From the NCBI GenBank assembly GCA_029204225.1, contig CM055111.1, positions 2,556,329-2,620,328 of the forward strand: DNA of 64,000 nt, in the 5' to 3' direction. The position numbers and the translations under genes were made by a program. The notes below the pieces were generated by a model. It made no database searches. It worked only from the letters and a program-made list of their open reading frames with translations, and had not been told where the DNA came from. Below, piece by piece: positions 11,969 through 24,789 of the stretch; position 1 is the stretch's first letter; every line of letters begins with the position of its first letter. Origin of the DNA: Diphasiastrum complanatum (lineage: Eukaryota > Streptophyta > Lycopodiopsida > Lycopodiales > Lycopodiaceae).

Positions 11969-12307
11969 CCTTTTCTCTCCTATCAAGACAAAGCAAATAA
12001 TTTTTTTTTTCTTCTTCATCCTTAATATGCATTTCAAAATCTCTTTCCCTCCCGTTGTCCCCGCCCTTTTCTATCCTATCAAGACATAAGCAATAATTTT
12101 TTTTTCTCACCCCACCTTTGTCTTTTACCAAGAATTAAGCATTGATTTTTTTTTCTTCTCCCCTCCTCTTTTATCTTTTACCAAGGTGTAAGCATTAATT
12201 TTTTTTTTTCAATATCCAAGATATTCAATTCAAAAGAATTTGCCCCCCTTAGATTCACTCTTTTTTTGGGCTATTATGATTTATTTATTTTTTACTTTGT
12301 TATACTT

Positions 12308-12335
12308 GGCTGCCCGAGTTGAAACTTGGGCAGCC
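12308..12335. repeat. Small hairpin in the foldback right arm
   Basis: GGCTGCCC (12308-12315) pairs perfectly with GGGCAGCC (12328-12335), and pairing can extend inward with one mismatch. A shorter equivalent, TGCCCA...TGGGCA (11389-11407), lies on the left arm. Confidence 0.7.
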
Positions 12336-12699
12336 TACGTGGCAATGCTTATAGGGCCCTTTTTTAAGCTTAGTTTACTCTAATATGATCAACACCAAAG
12401 AGATTGACAAGTAGGGGACTGGCCAACAAGCGTAAACAAAGCCCAGCATCTCATGACCATATTTTACGGCTATGGGAATAAAAACATGGTCGAGTCAGCA
12501 AAAGAATTAAATCTACATGAGTCTAATGTCAGACACCTGTAGAAGGTGCATTGTACTCGTAATCCTATGGCACAAGAATTAGAGGTAGACCTACTCTCAA
12601 ACAGGCCCATAGTGAAAATGAACCCAAGGAGTTAAAACGCAATTTGGTTTTAAAAACTTTTGTAAAATCAAGTTGTTATGGCACATGGTTTCGGGTGAA

Positions 12700-12879
<180 letters not shown>

Positions 12880-13363
12880 TAGTATTTCCTCCTTCCTATC
12901 ATCTGTTTGCTTGAGGTCCTCCTCTTTTGAATGTGTGATTATTTTGGACGATGAATGCTTGATATGTTTTTGTTAATCATGCTATCACAATCACAAACAA
13001 TCTTTAGCACAAGCATTCATTCATCTAGTTTCTAGAACTAATCCACAAAATCAACACACAAGAAAAATAGGTGCTAGATCCACATTTTGGAGTGACCATT
13101 AAGACCCTTAGGTAGGTTTCCCTTCATTGATCACCTTCCTTGATAAGATCAACCTCTTGAGGAGAAAATATAGAGCCAAAGATGCCTAGATAAGTCAAAG
13201 AATCCAAAAACATAGAAAAGAGAGAAACAAAACCAAGAAAACACCAAAAAGAAGAAAAATGAAGCACCACATCCATAGATCTAAGCCATTCCACTTTTAG
13301 ATCTCACACTAAGTTTGACACCCGTATTAGGCTTAGATCCCCATTCCTATCTCGTAGTTTACA
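12880..13363 (-). mobile_element. Probable 3' LTR of the 13.4-16.4 kb copia (outer end unknown)
   Basis: On the minus strand a purine tract AATGGGGAGAG (about 13374-13364) is followed at 13363 by TGTAAACTACGAG, the expected PPT then LTR 'TG' arrangement. The far end of the LTR is not identified; the left boundary given is a placeholder after the GA tract. Confidence 0.45.
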
Positions 13364-16300
13364 CTCTCCCCATTGGATTGAAACCTGATACTACAAGCGA
13401 TACTCACTCGGAATATATATTCATAAAACCCCCTCTTTGCCCTCTAGATCCATCTGAATAGGAAGGCACTGAAAGGGCAACACTTGGTGTAATTTCTTGA
13501 AGATGCTCCTCCTCAAGCCTTGAACCCTCCATGTCTTGATTGGCATCAAGATCGATAATAGAACATCCTCCAAAAGTTGGCTTGATCTCGACCCCATCCA
13601 ATATAGCTTTTGATCTTCATGGAAGACCACATCTCTACTTACAACAATCTTGTTAGTAGAGGGAATGAAAATTTTATATGCTTTCTTTGTTGATGAATAT
13701 CCAACCAACACTCCTTTGATAGAACTAGGATCATCCTTTTTTTTAATTTCTAAAGCTACACGAACGAAGCACACACAACCAAAGATCCTAAGGTGATCTA
13801 CCTTAGGCTTATTACTTATACAACATCTCATATGGTGTTTTTCCTCCTAGAGCAAGATTTGGAAATCTATTACAAAAATAATTTGCAAAAGAAACTGCTT
13901 CTCCCCAAAAATATTTTGGAAGAGATGCCTCTATTCTAAGAGCTTTTGCACATTTACAAAGAGTTCTACTTTTCTTTCAGCCACCCCATTTTGTTGGGGG
14001 GAATAACCACAAGTGAACTCTCTTCTAAATCCCTCTTGGTCACAATAATAATTAAACTTCTTGGAGACATACTCTCCACCACCATCACATCTCAAAGCTT
14101 TTAAACTACAAGACAATTGTTTTTCAACAAAGCTTTGAAATTGAGAAATACATTAAACACCATAGACTTGTAAGATAAGAGATACACCCAACAAAATCTT
14201 GTGTAATCATCAATAAAAGTGACAAAGCATGTAGCTCCTCTTTTGCTCTTGGAAGATGCAAAGTGAACATCCGAGTGCACTAGCTCAAAAGGAAGTTGAG
14301 ACTTGATGTTGGATCTTGGAAAAGTCCTCTTATGAGATTTGGCAATAGCACAAGCTTCACAAGGTTGAAGCTCCTTTGATATAGTCTTTGACAATCCAAT
14401 AGCTTTTCCATCTTCAACCATGGATGTCATGGCCTTGAAATTGGGATGGCCCAATCTCTTATGCCATAAATCCTCTTGAGAGATATTGGTCTTCTAGCCA
14501 AGATCACAAATGTTAGCACTGTCACTATAATTTAGTTTGTATAATCTACCAAATTTAGATCCTCTAGCTATCACCTCATCCTCGCTTTTGATTACATATG
14601 TCAACATCAAATTTGGGATCAAGACCATTTTCAAACAATTTGTTGAAATGTCACTTCTAACTTGTAGATCAAATATGGTAATCTTATGGTTAATGTTCAC
14701 ATTTTGATCCCACATGTGTGGAGCCTATTCCCACGTGTGAATGGATGTATATAGTTGGATTTAAGTTCGATCAATCTACACAAGTGTGGACTAGTTTTTT
14801 GACTAGAATCTATGATATTGCCATTTGGCACTATTTCCTTGCATGTAGCTAACACTTCCATTTGAATGAGTAAATGCTCCCACATGCTAAGATGTTGTTC
14901 ACACGTGTGAAGCTAGCTGTACCTTATGACATGTACATATTTTCCTAGATCCTATTTTGTAGAGAAGATTCCTATTTTCAAGGAGACTAGTAGTTGGATT
15001 CTAGCTAGTAGCATAAGTCAACTTTGTGATATGGGAATAACTTGCTCCCATTGGTGGATCTAAATGATGTGGCACTCTTCACACAAGCCAAACCTGCTGA
15101 ATCAGCATGTAGGTCGTGCTTGTACTTGATCTATAAGTAGATCACCTTGATCAATGAGACTCATTGATGAGACATTGTGATTTTATGCATATTGCTTGTG
15201 ATTTCACCAATACTTAATGCTTTGCAAGCTATCATTGAGTATTGTACTTTTCTCTCTACTCAAAGTCCGTACAGGGACTATATTCCACATGTGTGAGGCA
15301 ACCTTTGATGTTTCTTGAAGTTTTCATTAGTTGATCTTGCTAAATACTTAATGATCTACATCTAGATCTTGATGTAATCAATAGAACTTGTTAGATCACT
15401 TGATTTGGCAATCAACACGTCTTGAAGATTGATTGTACTAATCAATCATTGTCAAAAACTCATTAACATTAACACAATTGACCAACACTAATGAGATTGT
15501 TTGTTAATTTTGGCCCATAAAGCATGTCATTGAGACACAAAACTGTTGATGATGCTACATCCAAAGGGATACTTCATATTCCTTCAATTCTACACTCAAA
15601 CTCATTCGTAGTATAGATAAACTTTTTAGCACCCTCATAAGGCTTGAGACTAAAAAATAAATTTTTGGATCTAGACATATGGGAACTAGTCCCACTATCA
15701 ATCCACCACAAGTCATCATTCTTGAAAGAAGAGGAAGAAAAACTAGACATCGTAAGTGAATCCTCCCTATCACTCTCAATAGCATCACTTTATTTTTCAT
15801 TAGTGAGGTTAGCTTGCTTGAATTGCTTTTTCTTTTTGAAGCAATTAGAGGCACAATGGCCTTTTTTGCCACTTTGTCTTTGTCCTTGTCTTTCTTGAAA
15901 TGTTGTTGTTGTCCTTTGCTCCTCCCCTTTGGATTGTCCTTGGTGAATAAAGGTTTGTCCTCTTCACCATTCTTCAATGAGAGCTTGTTGAATCTCAAGA
16001 GCTTGTTCTCTTGCCCACATTCTTCAAAAATAAGAACTCCTTGAAGTGCCTCCAAACTTGGAAGCTCCTCCTTTATTGCATAGGATTGTACAATGTTGTC
16101 AAACTCATCTTTCAATCCATTAAGGATGACTTGGACTAATTCACTTTGATTAAGATGATCTCCTATGCATGCAAGCTCTCTATGAAGATCCTTCACTCTC
16201 ATGACAAAGTTTGAGGCCTCTCATCACTCTTTTGATAGCTTTGGAAGATTTTATTCCTAAGAGTGAGCAATCTAGAAGTGTTCTTGGCCTCATAAATGGC

Positions 16301-16415
16301 TTTGAGGGTGTCCCAAGCCTGCTTGGCCGAGGTGCAAGTACTAATCTCTCTCAATACTTCATTGGATACATTCATCTTGATGTAGAAGAATTCAATAATA
16401 CCAACTTGTGATTCA
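13364..16415 (-). pseudogene. Copia deletion derivative (gag-PR-IN, no RT/RNase H)
   Basis: Minus-strand order: gag from about 16415 (KMNVSNEVLREI..TSAKQAWDTLKAIYEAKN) through 15850, a protease region near 15700, LYGPKLTNNLISVG near 15500, then after the nested solo LTR the GAG-pre-integrase (HKRLGHPNFKAM, 14460), integrase HSDVHFASSKS (14280), [12 protein letters not shown] (13990) and the integrase C-terminus LRIFGCVCFVRV/VVFHEDQK (13790-13620). The reading then runs straight to the PPT, so RT and RNase H are deleted. Gag lacks its N-terminus. It is of the same lineage as the elements at 37-41 and 46-52 kb. Several frameshifts make it non-coding. Confidence 0.88.
14641..15474. mobile_element. 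Solo LTR (834 bp) with CAATT target duplication
   Basis: The copia coding sequence is interrupted by a block starting TGTTGAAATGTCAC and ending CATTAACA, flanked by CAATT at 14636-14640 and 15475-15479. Comparison with the related element near 40130-40145 shows the uninterrupted sequence, so the insertion is exact. It carries no coding region, consistent with a solo LTR left by LTR-LTR recombination. It includes the perfect palindrome TTCACACGTGTGAA at 14898-14911 and CACATGTGTGG motifs. Confidence 0.85.
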
Positions 16416-17655
16416 TTGGAATTCTTTTTTTATATTTCCTAAGGAAATGGCAAATAGGAAAGTTCCCATTGTAGGGAGATGAATTTATGGTTTTCCCTAA
16501 GATTCAATTGGCCTCACACCCAACATGGGAAACCTACCCGATTCTAACCCATTGCTTTACTCAGTTCATAAAGCCATTTTTTGGAACTTCATAATAAAGT
16601 AAAATAATCAAATGCGACCAGTTAATTGTCGCTTGGGCAATTGTCGCTTGGGCAATCGGGAATTGGGCATTTGTGTCCAAAAGACTTTCAACTTTTTGGA
16701 CAAGGTGCAATCCTTTGACCACCATTGTTGGTTCAATAAAAGGGTATGCAAAACTGAAATGGCCCCAAGAACCAAATTGGGTAAGCCAAATAATAAGAGA
16801 AAAAGAAGTTTTTTGAACTAGAAACTGTTGTTCTCCAAAAGAAAAAGTCAGAAAATCTATAAGTGGTGCACCATATGATACTTTTAATCAAATAAGTCTG
16901 AAGAGTCATAAGGCTCGATGGGCAAAACTCATTCAAAAATTTAATTATCCAATTTGGCTTATCAAATGAATCAACAAAGCCTTCACACTCTTTAAGAACC
17001 GAGACATTTGACCAAAAAATGATTCAATTGGAAAGCTTTAAGGTTGAATAAAAGATTATGTAATTTTTGCACGTTGAATTTAGCCCATTGGTGGAGCAAT
17101 TCTAATTGAAACGTATTAGTCAAATTTGTTCTTAATTGGATTAAAGTTCCCCCTCATTCTTTCCCTTCTGTCACTTGAGGAATGTTAGGGCGAGACCTAA
17201 AATCTTGTTAGTGGCCAAAAAGATAAGAAAGAATGAAGAGATATATGAATTGCAATTTTTACTATGAAGTTGGAATCTGTGACAATTCCCAATAACTTCG
17301 CATAGTACCAATTTGCTCAAAAATAATACAATTAATTCCAAAACTTGATTTTTGGATTGGGAAGTGCATGGTCTTCGTGGAAGAAGAACTTATGATATGG
17401 GACACATGGGATTCCAAAATAGATGTCTGAACCTAACTGGATCATGTTGACCGTAATACGACCATAAATCTGGCTGAGTTAGTTGTTTGAATTAACAATA
17501 TAACCTTATGGATATTTTTGTTGAAATGAATTACTTATAAGTTACAACCTTTATGAGTCATTTTTTGATTCATTTAGAGGGTTTTTGTGCATAGTCTTTT
17601 GGTGGCACTCCCCTTAGTTATCCTTGATAGAGATTGGTTGAAATAGTAGTAAGTA
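16416..17655. other. Unassigned AT-rich stretch
   Basis: No supported gene. The only visible structure is a 15-bp direct repeat TTGTCGCTTGGGCAA in tandem near 16626-16655. Some of it may be decayed gypsy sequence, since an integrase tail follows at 17660. Confidence 0.4.
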
Positions 17656-17659
17656 TTCG

Positions 17660-18163
17660 GCTACTAGTTATAGTTTGTTCATGCTTATGTGTGGTTTTGA
17701 GCCTAGATCACCCATCGTGGTTAGGACACGGATGATCAAGTTTCAGAGGGTAGTGGATTTCTTGCATGATATGCAAGAAATGCTACAAATAGCGCGTGAG
17801 AATGTCAAAGTTCCCAAGATAAAGATTGACATTATGCTAATCTGAAAAGATCACCGCGAGACTTTCAAGTGGGGGATTGGGTGTGTTTACATAAGTAAGA
17901 AAAGTCTACGTGAAGGGGAACATCTTGGTTCTGGAGACCAATTGGACCTGTTGGATGAATCATTGGGTGTACTCGACCTGACCCAAAAGGATCTTGGATA
18001 CAATAACTAAACGATTGAAGAATCATATAGTTTCCAAGCATTTGCTTTGATGGAAGGGTCGAACACAAATGATGATGATTCCTAAGAACTGGAAGATTGT
18101 TAGAAAAGGAACTTTTATAGCTTTAAGTTCTAAGGGTAGAACTTGAATAAGGGGGGAAGAATG
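17660..18163 (+). pseudogene. Gypsy integrase C-terminal remnant with PPT
   Basis: In broken plus-strand frames one reads SPFMLMCGFEPRSPIV, FLHDMQEMLQIARENVK and HRETFKWGIGCV, the usual order of a Ty3/gypsy integrase tail (target-capture region, helix, then a GDWV-like strand). It ends in a purine tract (aataaggggggaagaa) directly before TGTCATGCCC at 18164. Stops occur throughout. Confidence 0.65.
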
Positions 18164-18389
18164 TCATGCCCATGACTAATCTCAGATTGATTATCCCATT
18201 AGAGGTCAATAGGCCTACTTCGACCTGCAAGTTAATTATGATTATGACGGGTTAGGGACTCTCAAGTGTATATGGTCATAAATTAATGGTTGGAGGCCTA
18301 ACCTCATGATGGTGGATTATTATGAGTCTATCAGTGAGTCATAGGGGAACTAGATGACATGGCTCAATTAGGCTATAGAGGTGTCGAGT
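18164..18389 (+). mobile_element. Start of a gypsy 3' LTR cut by gypsy A
   Basis: TGTCATGCCCATGACTAATC follows a polypurine tract, as expected for a gypsy LTR start. Only about 226 bp is present before the LTR of gypsy A begins at 18390. I could not recognise the rest of it on the far side (after 28192). Confidence 0.5.
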
Positions 18390-19469
18390 TGTTAGCAGAT
18401 TCCAGAGAATCCCAAGATGCCGAGCCAAGTCGAAGACACAAAATACCTCTCACCCATGACCTAGGAGGTCTCAAGGAGGAGAGCAGAAGCTGAGAGCCGA
18501 GCATGAGAACCGGGAAATTACCTGCTAGGATGACAGTGAAATATCTATGTGAGCCTACATGGTGTATCCCAGAGAAGGAACGACCATGTAGGAGCTAGTC
18601 ATATTTTCTAGGCCTTGTAAATAAATGTAGACCCCCCCTTAAATTAGTTAGAGTGAGCCACCTTTTGATGGTGACCTTTAGTGGAAGGGCAAATTCCACA
18701 TGGAATTTCTAATTTGGTGGAATTGTCACTTGGGCTCCACAAAAGCAGCCTTCTTGCTTATTTAAGGGCTCCCATCTCTTGTGAGGGAGCTTTTGAATGT
18801 ATTGTCAAGTTCCCTTGAGCAAATAAAGAGGATCCTCCACGAGTTCTTGATGATTGCGAAGCTCCTTGTTCATGGCAATGTTCTTGAGTGAAATTTTTAT
18901 GAACATGCTTGAATTCCTTGCATTGTGGATTAACTAGTTTCTTGTTTTCTAGTTTCTTGCTTAGTTGTGGATTAGAATTCACTTCTTGTTTATGGAATAA
19001 GGTAGAAATCAGCATTCAAGTAAACTAAATAGGCTAGAATACTGGTGTAGATCTTGCATACTCTCTTACTTTCCAGTTCTTGATTGTTCTTGGGCATTCT
19101 AAGCATCAAGAAATGAGTGTTTCTTGATTCTTGGACTGTCAAATGCTGTTAGGAATCTAGTTTCTTGTTTCTTGTTCAGTAGTTAATCTTGTTCTTGATT
19201 GATTGCTGATTCAGTAGATAGTGGTAGGTCTGCTCCCTGTTCCAAAACATTGATACTCTTGAGCTATAGATGGTTACGTGGTTGGTTTCTGCATGTAGCT
19301 GAGTATCGGAACCGTGTCTCCCACTGACAGGCTGGGAAATACATGTTGAAATCTGAGTAATGCTTCTGCTTTGTAACTGTTCTAATAAGAAGAAGAACCA
19401 TAAAGAACCATAACTACAGAAGTAAAAGAAGTTGTAAATCGTGTTCACAGATAAGAGAATCTATGAACA
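18390..19469 (+). mobile_element. Gypsy A 5' LTR
   Basis: Runs from TGTTAGCAGATTCC to ...ctatgaaca, repeated at 27121-28192 in the same orientation. A TATA-like tatttaag (18759-18766) and an aataaa signal (18822-18827) give a plausible U3/R layout. Confidence 0.93.
18759..18827 (+). promoter_or_regulatory. LTR core promoter and polyadenylation signal
   Basis: A TATA-like 'tatttaag' lies about 55 bp before 'aataaa'. Both are conserved in the 3' LTR copy, matching the short R-region arrangement of LTR retrotransposons. Activity is inferred only. Confidence 0.45.
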
Positions 19470-19487
19470 TTTGGCGCCATTCCATGG
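19470..19487 (+). other. Gypsy A primer-binding site
   Basis: TTTGGCGCCATT starts right at the end of the 5' LTR. Plant gypsy elements primed by tRNA-Asp have TGGCGCCGTTGCCGGGG. The first seven bases match exactly and the rest only partly. Confidence 0.7.
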
Positions 19488-19607
19488 CCACACAAACGTT
19501 AAACCAAGCCATATCTTTTTCATCTGTATTGCGAAACAATTGCCTTGAGATCTCCTACACATTCATTACAGAGCTCCCCACTTCGGTCCTGACCGACGTG
19601 CCATTCA

Positions 19608-20115
19608 TTTCTCAACCGAAGTCTCATGATCCATACCAAGTCGAGCTCCACGACTCAAGTCTGGACCAAACTGCTACCTACTACCTCTTGATCGAGCCAC
19701 TACTTCAATATCCTGACATGTCCTGAGTTTTACCTCAACCGGAGCACTTGCTCGCATCTCAACCGAAGTGTTCAGTTAGATCTCAACCGGCGCGTTTCCG
19801 TCAGATCTCAATCGATGCATGTATCTCGAATCTCAATCGGAGGCCACAGTCAGATCTCAACCGACACCTTCTATTGACATCTCAACCGACGGCCTACTTC
19901 AATCTCAACCGGAGCCGGAGCCATTCATCAAATCTCGACCGACACTCTCGCGACAGATCTCGACCAACGACCTCGTGTCAAATCTCGACCGACAGTTTCC
20001 GTCCCAATCTCAATCGACGACCTCGTGTCAGATCTCGACCTACAGTCTTCGTCCCAATCTGAACCAACGACCTCGTGTCAGATCTCGACCGACGACCTCG
20101 TGTCAGATCTCGACG
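19608..20115 (+). repeat. Gypsy A leader array: 17 copies of TCTCAACCGA-type motif
   Basis: Variants of (A/G)ATCTC(A/G)ACCGAC recur 17 times. From 19931 to 20106 the spacing is 24-26 bp, with intervening 'gacctcgtgtcaa'-type filler. Because 25 is not a multiple of three, translation cycles through unrelated peptides, so the repeat is unlikely to be maintained as protein, although the last copies run into the gag frame. The same motif forms a second array at 26645-26897. Confidence 0.9.
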
Positions 20116-21988
20116 ATGGTAACACTGATCCTCAAAGATTTCTTCAAGTCTTTGAGAACGCATGTGGCATCTATGGCGAGACATCACTGGAAGCCATGGT
20201 ACAGCTCTTTTCGATGACCATGATCGATCAAGCACGAGAGTGGTTTTTAACCTTGATCGTGAAGATAAACCTGACTGGTCACTCTTGAAGGAGGCCTTTA
20301 TCAAACGCTTCAAGCCATTTTGCTTGATAGAAAGTCCTTTTGTCAAGCTAAGTAACATCAAAATGACAAAAGACGAGAAAGTACGTGACTATATTGAACG
20401 ATTTAAAAGATTACAACGTCAGGTACAAGAACAACCCACTGAGTCTATGCTCATAATTTGGTTCCCCATTGGCCTCCTATGGTGGAACTTTGTTCCAATG
20501 ATGAATATACATCATTGAAACAAGCCATGTCTGATGCCATTCGAGAGGAAGACGAGGGCTCTGATGTCGATGAACCAGGTGAATGGAGAGCACATCGTGT
20601 TGTCCAAGAAGCTCAACCAAACGACGAAACTCGAGAATAGTTGTGGAAAACACAGATGGAGTTGCTTAACCAGCAACACCAACAACATATGGAGAACCTC
20701 ACGAAAGAGTTTCAAAACACTCTTAAGTCTATCCAGAGTTCGATGTCGGGTCAGTTACCCACTGGCCAAATCCACCATAGACGAGAGAACACGTGGTGCC
20801 CTCACTGTTGAGGTGCACACACTGGCAATGAGTGCACTTCATACCAACCGGTCCCAGATACTTCCTTGATCAAATGTGATATCTGTGACTTTATGGGGCA
20901 TACCTCTCTTTATTGCTATTATAACCCGAGGAACCAGCCTCATAACCAGTCAAGAGGACATACTCAACCTCCTCGACAACCATTTGTTTCACAAAACCAA
21001 TACACGCACTTCCAACCACGAAACAACCAAGTCCATATACAAGAGTTGCCCAGACAACCTAGACATTAACCTCAACCACAGCTGGCACTCTTAGGACCAC
21101 CTCCAAGAGGACAACCAGATCTAGGACCACAAAAAAAGAAATCCTCGAGAGTCTATACAAACACATCTTATTGAAAACTCCTACGATCAGTCCTATCATC
21201 AAGATACAACACTTCCATCCGCTAGTTCTCAACATTATCAAACCGACAAATCATGCTCGTGCAAACAAGATGAGTATTCAGCACCACCAGAAAATCCAGC
21301 ACAGCTAGCCATCCAAGATGGTTATGATGTTGCCACAGGCCCAATGAGCAACCATTGCTTTATTTGTGGTGAAACGGGACATTTCATGGCTGACTGTAAA
21401 GTAAAAAACCAATACCATGCGGAATGTCCCAACTGTGTCCGTAAACACAGTTTCAAGGATTGTCCTAAACAACCTAACAGGATTCTTCCAGCACGTCATA
21501 TCTCATCTGAACCTGTTAGAGTTCTCACTAGAGCACAACGCCAACAACAAGAACAACAGCAAAATAATGTCAAATCAGTTGACCCCCAAGGAAGACACTT
21601 GACGGCTTCCACATTACCAAAAGATTACCCAGACCCAAAGGTGGAACAACGACAATACAATGAGTTTCGAGATGAGTTTTTGCGAGAGGAAGAACATACC
21701 GAAAGTTTGTTCTCAGCTCATATCCCCGAAAAGGAGCAATCCCTACAGGGACTTGAAGTATTTTCTGACCTCTTGCAAGCTCAACTCACCATGCCATTTC
21801 ATACCACAATAAAATCCTTTACTGGGCTTCAATGTTATATCCATCAAAATTTTCACCTGCCTACTATTCCTGGTGAACAGCCAAAAACAAAAGAGATTCC
21901 TAAAATTTCCCAGATTTCTATGAATCTGTTGAATATAGGTGTTGCTAAGGGGACTAGCATCACCCTACCTTTGTCCTATAAAGACTAG
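20070..21988 (+). pseudogene. Gypsy A gag
   Basis: Gag core: DPQRFLQVFENACGIYGETS (about 20130) and AREWFLTL (20240), then after a frameshift WSLLKEAFIKRFKPF and VRDYIERFKRLQRQV (20280-20430). Zinc knuckles follow: CDICDFMGHTSLYC (near 20875), CFICGETGHFMADC (near 21356) and CPNCVRKHSFKDC (near 21425). Three knuckles is more than the one or two usual for Ty3/gypsy gag. Gag packages element RNA into virus-like particles. At least two frameshifts and a stop separate the pieces. The open frame 21344-21988 (214 codons) holds the last two knuckles and a Gln-rich linker. Confidence 0.85.
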
Positions 21989-22670
21989 TATCTGTTATCC
22001 TAGATAGCGGATCAGGCGTTAATATCATGGCTTTGTCATTAGCAAAGACATGGGGCTTTCATACCCTCGATCAACCATGATATAAACTTTGCATGGCTGA
22101 TCAACGAGTTACTAACTTTGTTGGTCATTTATCAAATATAAAAGTTCACATAGCAGGTGTCAAATTTGTGCTAGATTGTGTCATCTTAGATATACCAAAA
22201 GATAACAATACATATAAACTCCTTCTTGGTACACCCTGGCTCCAGATGGCAGGTGTTGTCCAAGATTGGAAGCATAGCAAAATTACCTTTGGTAACCACA
22301 ATAAACAAGTCACGGTTGACTCCATAGGCCATGTCAAGCCCGCCAAGGTATACGATGATTGGTCATCCACAACATATGACAAATCACATAGCATCTCGAT
22401 CCAACCAAAAGGTCACTATATGAGATCCATGGACATAATCAATTGGGGTCACGCACTAGCCACTGTGGATTGTACTGATTCCAATCGATGTCGTATCAAA
22501 ACTGCTATAGCAGATGTGGATATTCTCCCATCCTCTACAGACATTGAGACACCCATCATCCCACTTATGATGATTGACCCAATTCCTATAGCGTGGTGCC
22601 CAGGAGAACCTAGTGTCTCTACCGCCATGTTTCGAAAGAAGGTATTCTTTCCATGGATGATGTAGACATG
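21989..22670 (+). pseudogene. Gypsy A aspartic protease region
   Basis: LDSGSGVNIM at about 22005 is the retropepsin active site (D-S-G). The frame then breaks and continues from 22093 with the flap and C-terminal half (VHIAGVKFVLDCVIL, LLLGTPWLQ). The LLLGxPWL motif is the conserved second hydrophobic-Gly element of retropepsins. The protease would mature the polyprotein, but an in-frame stop and a shift separate the catalytic Asp from the rest. Confidence 0.75.
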
Positions 22671-24640
22671 ACGGATGAACATGTACTCCTATATTTAGAT
22701 GCACAACCTTATCTGCCAAAATCAATTCCTAAGGAGATAACGACACCAGGACCATTGGCTCACGTCCAACTAACATCCAAGGTACCCAACACCCCAACAT
22801 ATAAGCCCAAATCCAAAGTATATACATGGGATGTGTATCCCGACGAAGTCTGGGATACAATCGACGACGATCTGACAAGTGAGGCACCAACACCGCCCAC
22901 TCAAAAACAGCAAAAACCTCGGTTACAAAAAACTAATGTTATTGATACAAAATTAACCGAGCATCAAAAACAGATGCATGAGAAGCTTAAACAGTCAATC
23001 AAGACCTTGTCAAAAGGAACAGAAACCAGACAATCCGACCAAGCTTCCACATCCGGTAGTGAATCACCTCAGATGATTCCCAAAGTTCTCGAACCTTTTG
23101 TTGACCCACCTTTTGATCTTTCACAGAAGTTCAAAGACTTTACACTGGATGACATTGTTATCCAGTTACCACAGCCACATCGGGAGCCTACACCAAATTC
23201 CAACTCCTGTGAAGGACCTGCTAAGACCATTCCACTAAACCTTAAAGATCCTGATGAGGAGATAGATCAAATAGTTCATGTTGGTGCACATTTGTCATCA
23301 ACCCAACTTGCTGATCTGGAAACTTTACTTCACAAATACAGGGATGTATTTGCATGGAATTATACAGAAATGAAAGGAATCCCACCGGAAATAGTCATCC
23401 ATAGGATTCCTTTAGAAGACAATGCTAAGCCTATTAGGGCTAAACCCTATCGATCTAACCCTATCTATCGTGAGAGGATCGACAAAGATATTAAGAAATT
23501 GCTAGATGCTGGCTTCATTTATGAAGTTCATGAAACATACTGATTGGGTATCACCCATTGTGGTTGTACCCAAGAAAAATGGCAAGCTTCGTATATGTGT
23601 CGATCTCAAAAACCTTAATGCAGTTACAAAGAAAGACCATTTTCCCTTGCCTTTAACAACTCAAATCCTAGAGGAAATGGCAGGAGCTGAAGCTTTTAGC
23701 TTCTTGGATGGATTCAGCGGTTATTTCCTTATTCAAATAGCCCCTGAAGATAAACATGAAACGGCCTTTTCCATAGAGAACGGGATTTACACTTATAACG
23801 TTATGCCTTTTGGCTTATGCAACACCCCTTCAACGTTCCAAAGGGTCATGCAACTGGCCTTTCAAGATCTGTTACATCAAATCATGGAGATTTATCTCGA
23901 CGATCTAGGTGTACATTCCTCCGCAGCTACACACCTTGACACCCTGTAGAAAATCTTCATTCGCTGTCGTAGATTTGGAATCTCACTAAACCTTGATAAA
24001 TGCCAAATATGGGTCACCCATGGAGTCGTACTCGGGCATATAATCTCAAAGGACGGTATTTCTACCGACCGGTCAAAAATCAAGGTTATAGTGAAAATGC
24101 CCTTACCTGGAATAGTGAAGGAAGTATATGTCTTCTTGGTCATACAAATTATTATCGCATCTTTATAATCGACTATGCCGGCAAGGCACGCCTCGTTTAT
24201 TTAGTTGTGGTAGATCCTCGCTGGACCGAAGAACGAATAAAGGCCTTTGAGGAGTTGAAAACAGCCCTCACCACGGCTCCCATACTCCGCTTGCCAGATT
24301 ACATGAAAGAGTTCCATGTGCATACTGACGCAAGTAAGTATGCCATTGGAGGACTTCTTGCGCAACCGGACGAGTATGGCAAATACTTTCCCATACGTTT
24401 CTTGAGTAGGCAACTGGTGCCTGCTGAAGTAAACTATACAACTACCGAGAGAGAAGCATTGGTGATGGTCTATGCGGTACAACAACTACGACATTATTTA
24501 TCCAAACCTTTGCATTCTACACAGACCATCAAGCACTTCTATATATTGTTAATAAGTCTTGTAAGACGGGACAAATAGCTTGATGGCTACTGATTTTGGA
24601 GGAGTTTAATTTCCATGTAGTTGTTCGGAAAGGGACCCAA
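22653..24640 (+). pseudogene. Gypsy A reverse transcriptase and RNase H
   Basis: A linker in 22653-23543 leads into RT: KPYRSNPIYRERIDKDIKKL, WVSPIVVVPKKNGKLRICVD, FSFLDGFSGY (motif A Asp), NVMPFGLCNTPSTFQ and IYLDDLGVHS (motif C YLDD). RT switches frame near 23510-23543 and stops at 23949. The connection and RNase H follow in 24000-24578, with FHVHTDASKYAIGG (first catalytic Asp), TEREALVMVYAV and a broken tail. The frame changes make a functional enzyme impossible without repair, but all catalytic motifs are recognisable. Confidence 0.88.
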
Positions 24641-24789
24641 CATTTCATGGCGGACCACCTTTCCAGACTACCAAGTGCTGAAAAAGCAACTGCACCAGTC
24701 AACGATCATCTTCCTGATGCATGCCTTTTTTAAATCGATGTTACACCCTTATGGACTGAGGAGATCACTCAATTCCTCAGAACATGCAG

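Noticed and set aside
19748-20361. ORFs of 87-132 codons in three frames with SQPT, QISTD or LNRR repeats
   Set aside because: They come from a 25-bp repeat that cycles through frames. Only the stretch from about 20070 onward joins recognisable gag.
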